Source of the DNA: Bradyrhizobium diazoefficiens
GTDB lineage: Bacteria > Pseudomonadota > Alphaproteobacteria > Rhizobiales > Xanthobacteraceae
Direction of reading: 5' to 3'
Assembly (NCBI RefSeq): GCF_018129965.1
Contig: NZ_JAFCKW010000004.1
Span: 186,001-250,000 of the forward strand
DNA length: 64,000 nt
Under the pieces are notes generated by a model. That model saw only the letters and a program-made list of their open reading frames with translations, did not search any database and was not told the origin of the DNA. Positions within the stretch are counted from its first letter, which is position 1. Each line of letters starts with the position of its first letter. The position numbers and the translations under genes were made by a program. This document shows, piece after piece, positions 62,197 through 64,000 of the stretch.

Positions 62197-62364
62197 ATGG
62201 GTTTCATCAAATTTACCAAGGGTACTTCGCTCAGCGACAAGGATCGCAAGGCGCTCCAGAAATTGCTCTCCGCCGAGAAGAAGAAGCTGCAGTCGGCTCT
62301 GAAGGACGTCGACGCCAGTCTTTCCGTGCTGGGCGGGTCGAAGAAGCCCAAGAAGAAGAAGTAA
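62197..62364 (+). CDS. 55-residue lysine-rich peptide in the NRPS locus
   Basis: A short gene with a good ribosome-binding site (CGGGGGAA before ATG 62197). The peptide begins MGFIKFTKGTSLSDKDRK, contains a Lys-rich amphipathic helix (LLSAEKKKLQSALKDVD) and ends SLSVLGG-SKKPKKKK, with Gly46-Gly47 just before a highly basic octapeptide tail. No family recognised. It lies between the NRPS and its phosphopantetheinyl transferase, all on the same strand, so it may belong to the pathway as carrier, acceptor or regulator; alternatively it is an unrelated small basic protein. Confidence 0.75.
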   Translation: MGFIKFTKGTSLSDKDRKALQKLLSAEKKKLQSALKDVDASLSVLGGSKKPKKKK

Positions 62365-62482
62365 GACTCGCCGGCAAACGCCGCGAATCTTCGGACAACG
62401 GCCGCACGCAAGTCGAGCTGGGGGGCTCTCACAAGCTTGCGTCCGTAAACCGTCCAGCAATCGACAAGAATTTGCCCGGGTG

Positions 62483-62499
62483 GACCGCTACAAGCGGTC
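62483..62499 (+). terminator. hairpin between the small peptide gene and the Sfp gene
   Basis: GACCGCT-ACA-AGCGGTC, seven base pairs with a three-base loop, followed by the moderately T-rich tgctcaactgcttcttgctt. Could be a partial terminator that lowers expression of the downstream genes. Confidence 0.4.
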
Positions 62500-62578
62500 T
62501 GCTCAACTGCTTCTTGCTTAGTTGATACTTCTGTCAGGTCCGGAGTTTTTCCTCCGCCTGACGCCATGGGCCTGATTG

Positions 62579-63310
62579 ATGGCAGACGACAGAATTGAAC
62601 TGTTTGTCGGACTGATCGAGACCATTGACGAGCCGGGCGCAGTCGATGCGTGCCGACGATTGCTCTCGGTCGACGAAAGGACCCGCGCCGACCGCTTCAT
62701 GTTCGAGCGGCATCGGCGGCAGTATATCTTCGCCCACGCGATGCTGCGTCTGGCGTTGTCCAAGGTCGCACCCAACGTCGCGCCCTCCGACTGGTCGTTT
62801 GCGACCGGCCGCTATGGGCGGCCGTTCGTCGCGGCGCCCGCGACATCGACCGCGCTGCATTTCAGCCTGTCCCATGCCGACGGCTGCGTTGCCTGCGTCG
62901 TGTCGCAGCATGAAGCCGTCGGTATCGACGTCGAAACCGTGTCGCGGCGGGTCGCGCCGTTGTCGACCGCGCTTCGATTCTTTGCCCCCGAAGAGGTCGA
63001 GACCCTGCGCGAACTGCCGGAGCCGGCAGCCATCGAGCGCTTCTTCGACTACTGGACGCTGAAGGAGGCCTATCTGAAGGCCCGTGGTTTCGGGCTCAAC
63101 CTGCCGCTCGACGCCTTCGCGATGCAAGTGTCGCAGGAGGCGATCGAGATCAGCTTCAAGCCCGATATCGCCGACGATCCCTCCGGCTGGCGCTTCTCGC
63201 TGTCATCGCCATCACCGTCGCATCGCCTCGCGATCGCCGACGGCTCCCGCGCCGATGGCGGGCTTCCCATCGCCCGCAATGACTGGCCGCTCCAGGAAGC
63301 GGCTGAATGA
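62579..63310 (+). CDS. 4'-phosphopantetheinyl transferase (Sfp type)
   Basis: A 243-residue Sfp-family enzyme that loads the phosphopantetheine arm onto Ser570 and Ser1640 of the upstream NRPS. Signature motifs: FSLSHADGCVACVVS, AVGIDVETVSRR (GxDxE) and FFDYWTLKEAYLKARGFGL (WxxKEAxxK). Starts at ATG 62579, with TTG 62576 as alternative. Its stop overlaps the ATG of the monooxygenase gene (ATGA at 63307), so those two are coupled. Confidence 0.93.
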   Translation: MADDRIELFVGLIETIDEPGAVDACRRLLSVDERTRADRFMFERHRRQYIFAHAMLRLALSKVAPNVAPSDWSFATGRYGRPFVAAPATSTALHFSLSHADGCVACVVSQHEAVGIDVETVSRRVAPLSTALRFFAPEEVETLRELPEPAAIERFFDYWTLKEAYLKARGFGLNLPLDAFAMQVSQEAIEISFKPDIADDPSGWRFSLSSPSPSHRLAIADGSRADGGLPIARNDWPLQEAAE

Positions 63311-64000
63311 CTCCGGCGCGGCTGCGCATCTTTCCCGCGATTTCGCGCAACCGCGATCCCGGCAAATATGTCGGCGAACTGATGCGGGTGGCTGCGTTCG
63401 CCGACCAAAACGGCTTCGAAGGAATCCTGCTGTTCGAAGGCAACGACGTGTTCGTCGAGCCGTGGGCGATGGCCCAGCACATCATGGCCGCGACCACGCG
63501 AAGCTCGCCGCTGATCGCGGTCAATCCGGTCTACATGCACCCGTTCACGGCCGCGAAGTTCGTCTCGTCGCTTGCGCAGCTTCATGGCCGCAAGGTCTAT
63601 CTCAACATGATCACGGGGACCGCCGTCAGCGATTTGCAGGGGCTTGGCGACGAGCAACCGCATGCGGACCGCTATGTCAGGCTCGGCGAATTCGTGGAAT
63701 TGATGCGGCAGTTGCTGGCAAGCCCGCGGCCGGTGAACTTCGCGGGCCGGTTCTATCGCGCGCACCATCTGCAGCTTCGGCCGCGACTGCCGTCGGAGCT
63801 GATGCCGGAATTCCTGGTCGCCGGACAGTCGGACGCCGCGCAGCGCGTGGCGAAACAGACCGGCTGCATCAAGATGCAGATGCTGCCGCCCGATCTCGAT
63901 CGCGGGCTGGACGCGCCCGGAATGAACTTCGGCATCTTGGCACGCGAGAACCGTGAGGAGGCGCGGCAGGCGGCCAAGGCGCGCTTCCGCGACAGCCCCG
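63307..64000 (+). CDS. luciferase-like (LLM class) flavin-dependent monooxygenase, partial
   Basis: The first 231 codons of an F420/FMN-dependent TIM-barrel monooxygenase are visible, cut by the window end. It starts MTPARLRIFPAISRNRD; FEGILLFEGNDVFVEPWAMA, RSSPLIAVNPVYMHPFTAAK and KVYLNMITGTAVSDLQGLGD match the alkanesulfonate-monooxygenase branch of the family. It is translationally coupled to the Sfp gene and probably tailors the NRPS product, for example by oxidising an amine or acyl chain. Full domain and any further genes lie outside the window. Confidence 0.85.
   Translation, partial: MTPARLRIFPAISRNRDPGKYVGELMRVAAFADQNGFEGILLFEGNDVFVEPWAMAQHIMAATTRSSPLIAVNPVYMHPFTAAKFVSSLAQLHGRKVYLNMITGTAVSDLQGLGDEQPHADRYVRLGEFVELMRQLLASPRPVNFAGRFYRAHHLQLRPRLPSELMPEFLVAGQSDAAQRVAKQTGCIKMQMLPPDLDRGLDAPGMNFGILARENREEARQAAKARFRDSP

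Noticed and set aside
1..64000. CRISPR array, tRNA, rRNA, insertion sequence or prophage
   Set aside because: No regularly spaced long repeats, no cloverleaf or rRNA-like stretch, no transposase or integrase motif seen on either strand.

Overview
The window is GC-rich (AT-rich only in a few promoters) and densely coded. Its gene content points to an alphaproteobacterium of the Rhizobiales, most likely Bradyrhizobium or a close relative: exoY/exoP/exoF/exoB-type polysaccharide genes, a bacterial transglutaminase-like cysteine peptidase, several class III adenylate/guanylate cyclases and numerous small secreted orphan proteins. This assignment rests on family knowledge and was not tested by a database search. 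No rRNA, tRNA, CRISPR array, transposase or integrase was seen.

Region 1 (about 0.6-31 kb) is a large exopolysaccharide locus. It encodes an initiating sugar-phosphate transferase (exoY-like), a UDP-glucose 4-epimerase, three GT4 and two GT2 glycosyltransferases, a UDP-galactopyranose-mutase-like flavoprotein, and two acyltransferase-3 membrane proteins plus a FemAB-like acyltransferase for decoration. It also has two near-identical Wzx-type flippases, two Wzy/O-antigen-ligase-type membrane proteins, a fused Wzc/ExoP co-polymerase tyrosine kinase, an outer-membrane OPX lipoprotein, a GH16 glycanase, a PPP-type phosphatase and a C93 cysteine peptidase. Together these make a complete Wzx/Wzy-type pathway: priming, assembly, flipping, polymerisation, export and trimming.

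Region 2 (31-37 kb) holds four small secreted or membrane-linked proteins of unknown function, two class III nucleotide cyclases and a HutD-family protein. Region 3 (37.3-40 kb) is a bufferin-type operon, bufA1-bufB-bufC-doxX: a cysteine-rich DUF2282 precursor, a DUF692/MNIO peptide-modifying enzyme, a DUF2063 partner and a DoxX membrane protein. It is preceded by a sequence matching the SigF-type ECF promoter pattern GTAAC-N-CGAA with exact 16-bp spacing.

Region 4 (40-55.5 kb) is general accessory and housekeeping: a two-domain L,D-transpeptidase, a CaiB-type CoA transferase, a Liv-type binding protein, a fatty acid desaturase, two small zinc-ribbon proteins, a frameshifted Crp/Fnr regulator, a 48-residue gene, a third flippase, a GH10 xylanase, an isoaspartyl-methyltransferase-like protein and a 1154-residue SAM-cyclase-ATPase-TPR regulator. 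Region 5 (55.6-64 kb) is a compact natural-product locus: a 2147-residue A-T-C-A-T-C nonribosomal peptide synthetase without thioesterase, a 55-residue lysine-rich peptide gene, a 4'-phosphopantetheinyl transferase and a luciferase-like monooxygenase cut by the window end. It is the best candidate here for an undescribed system.
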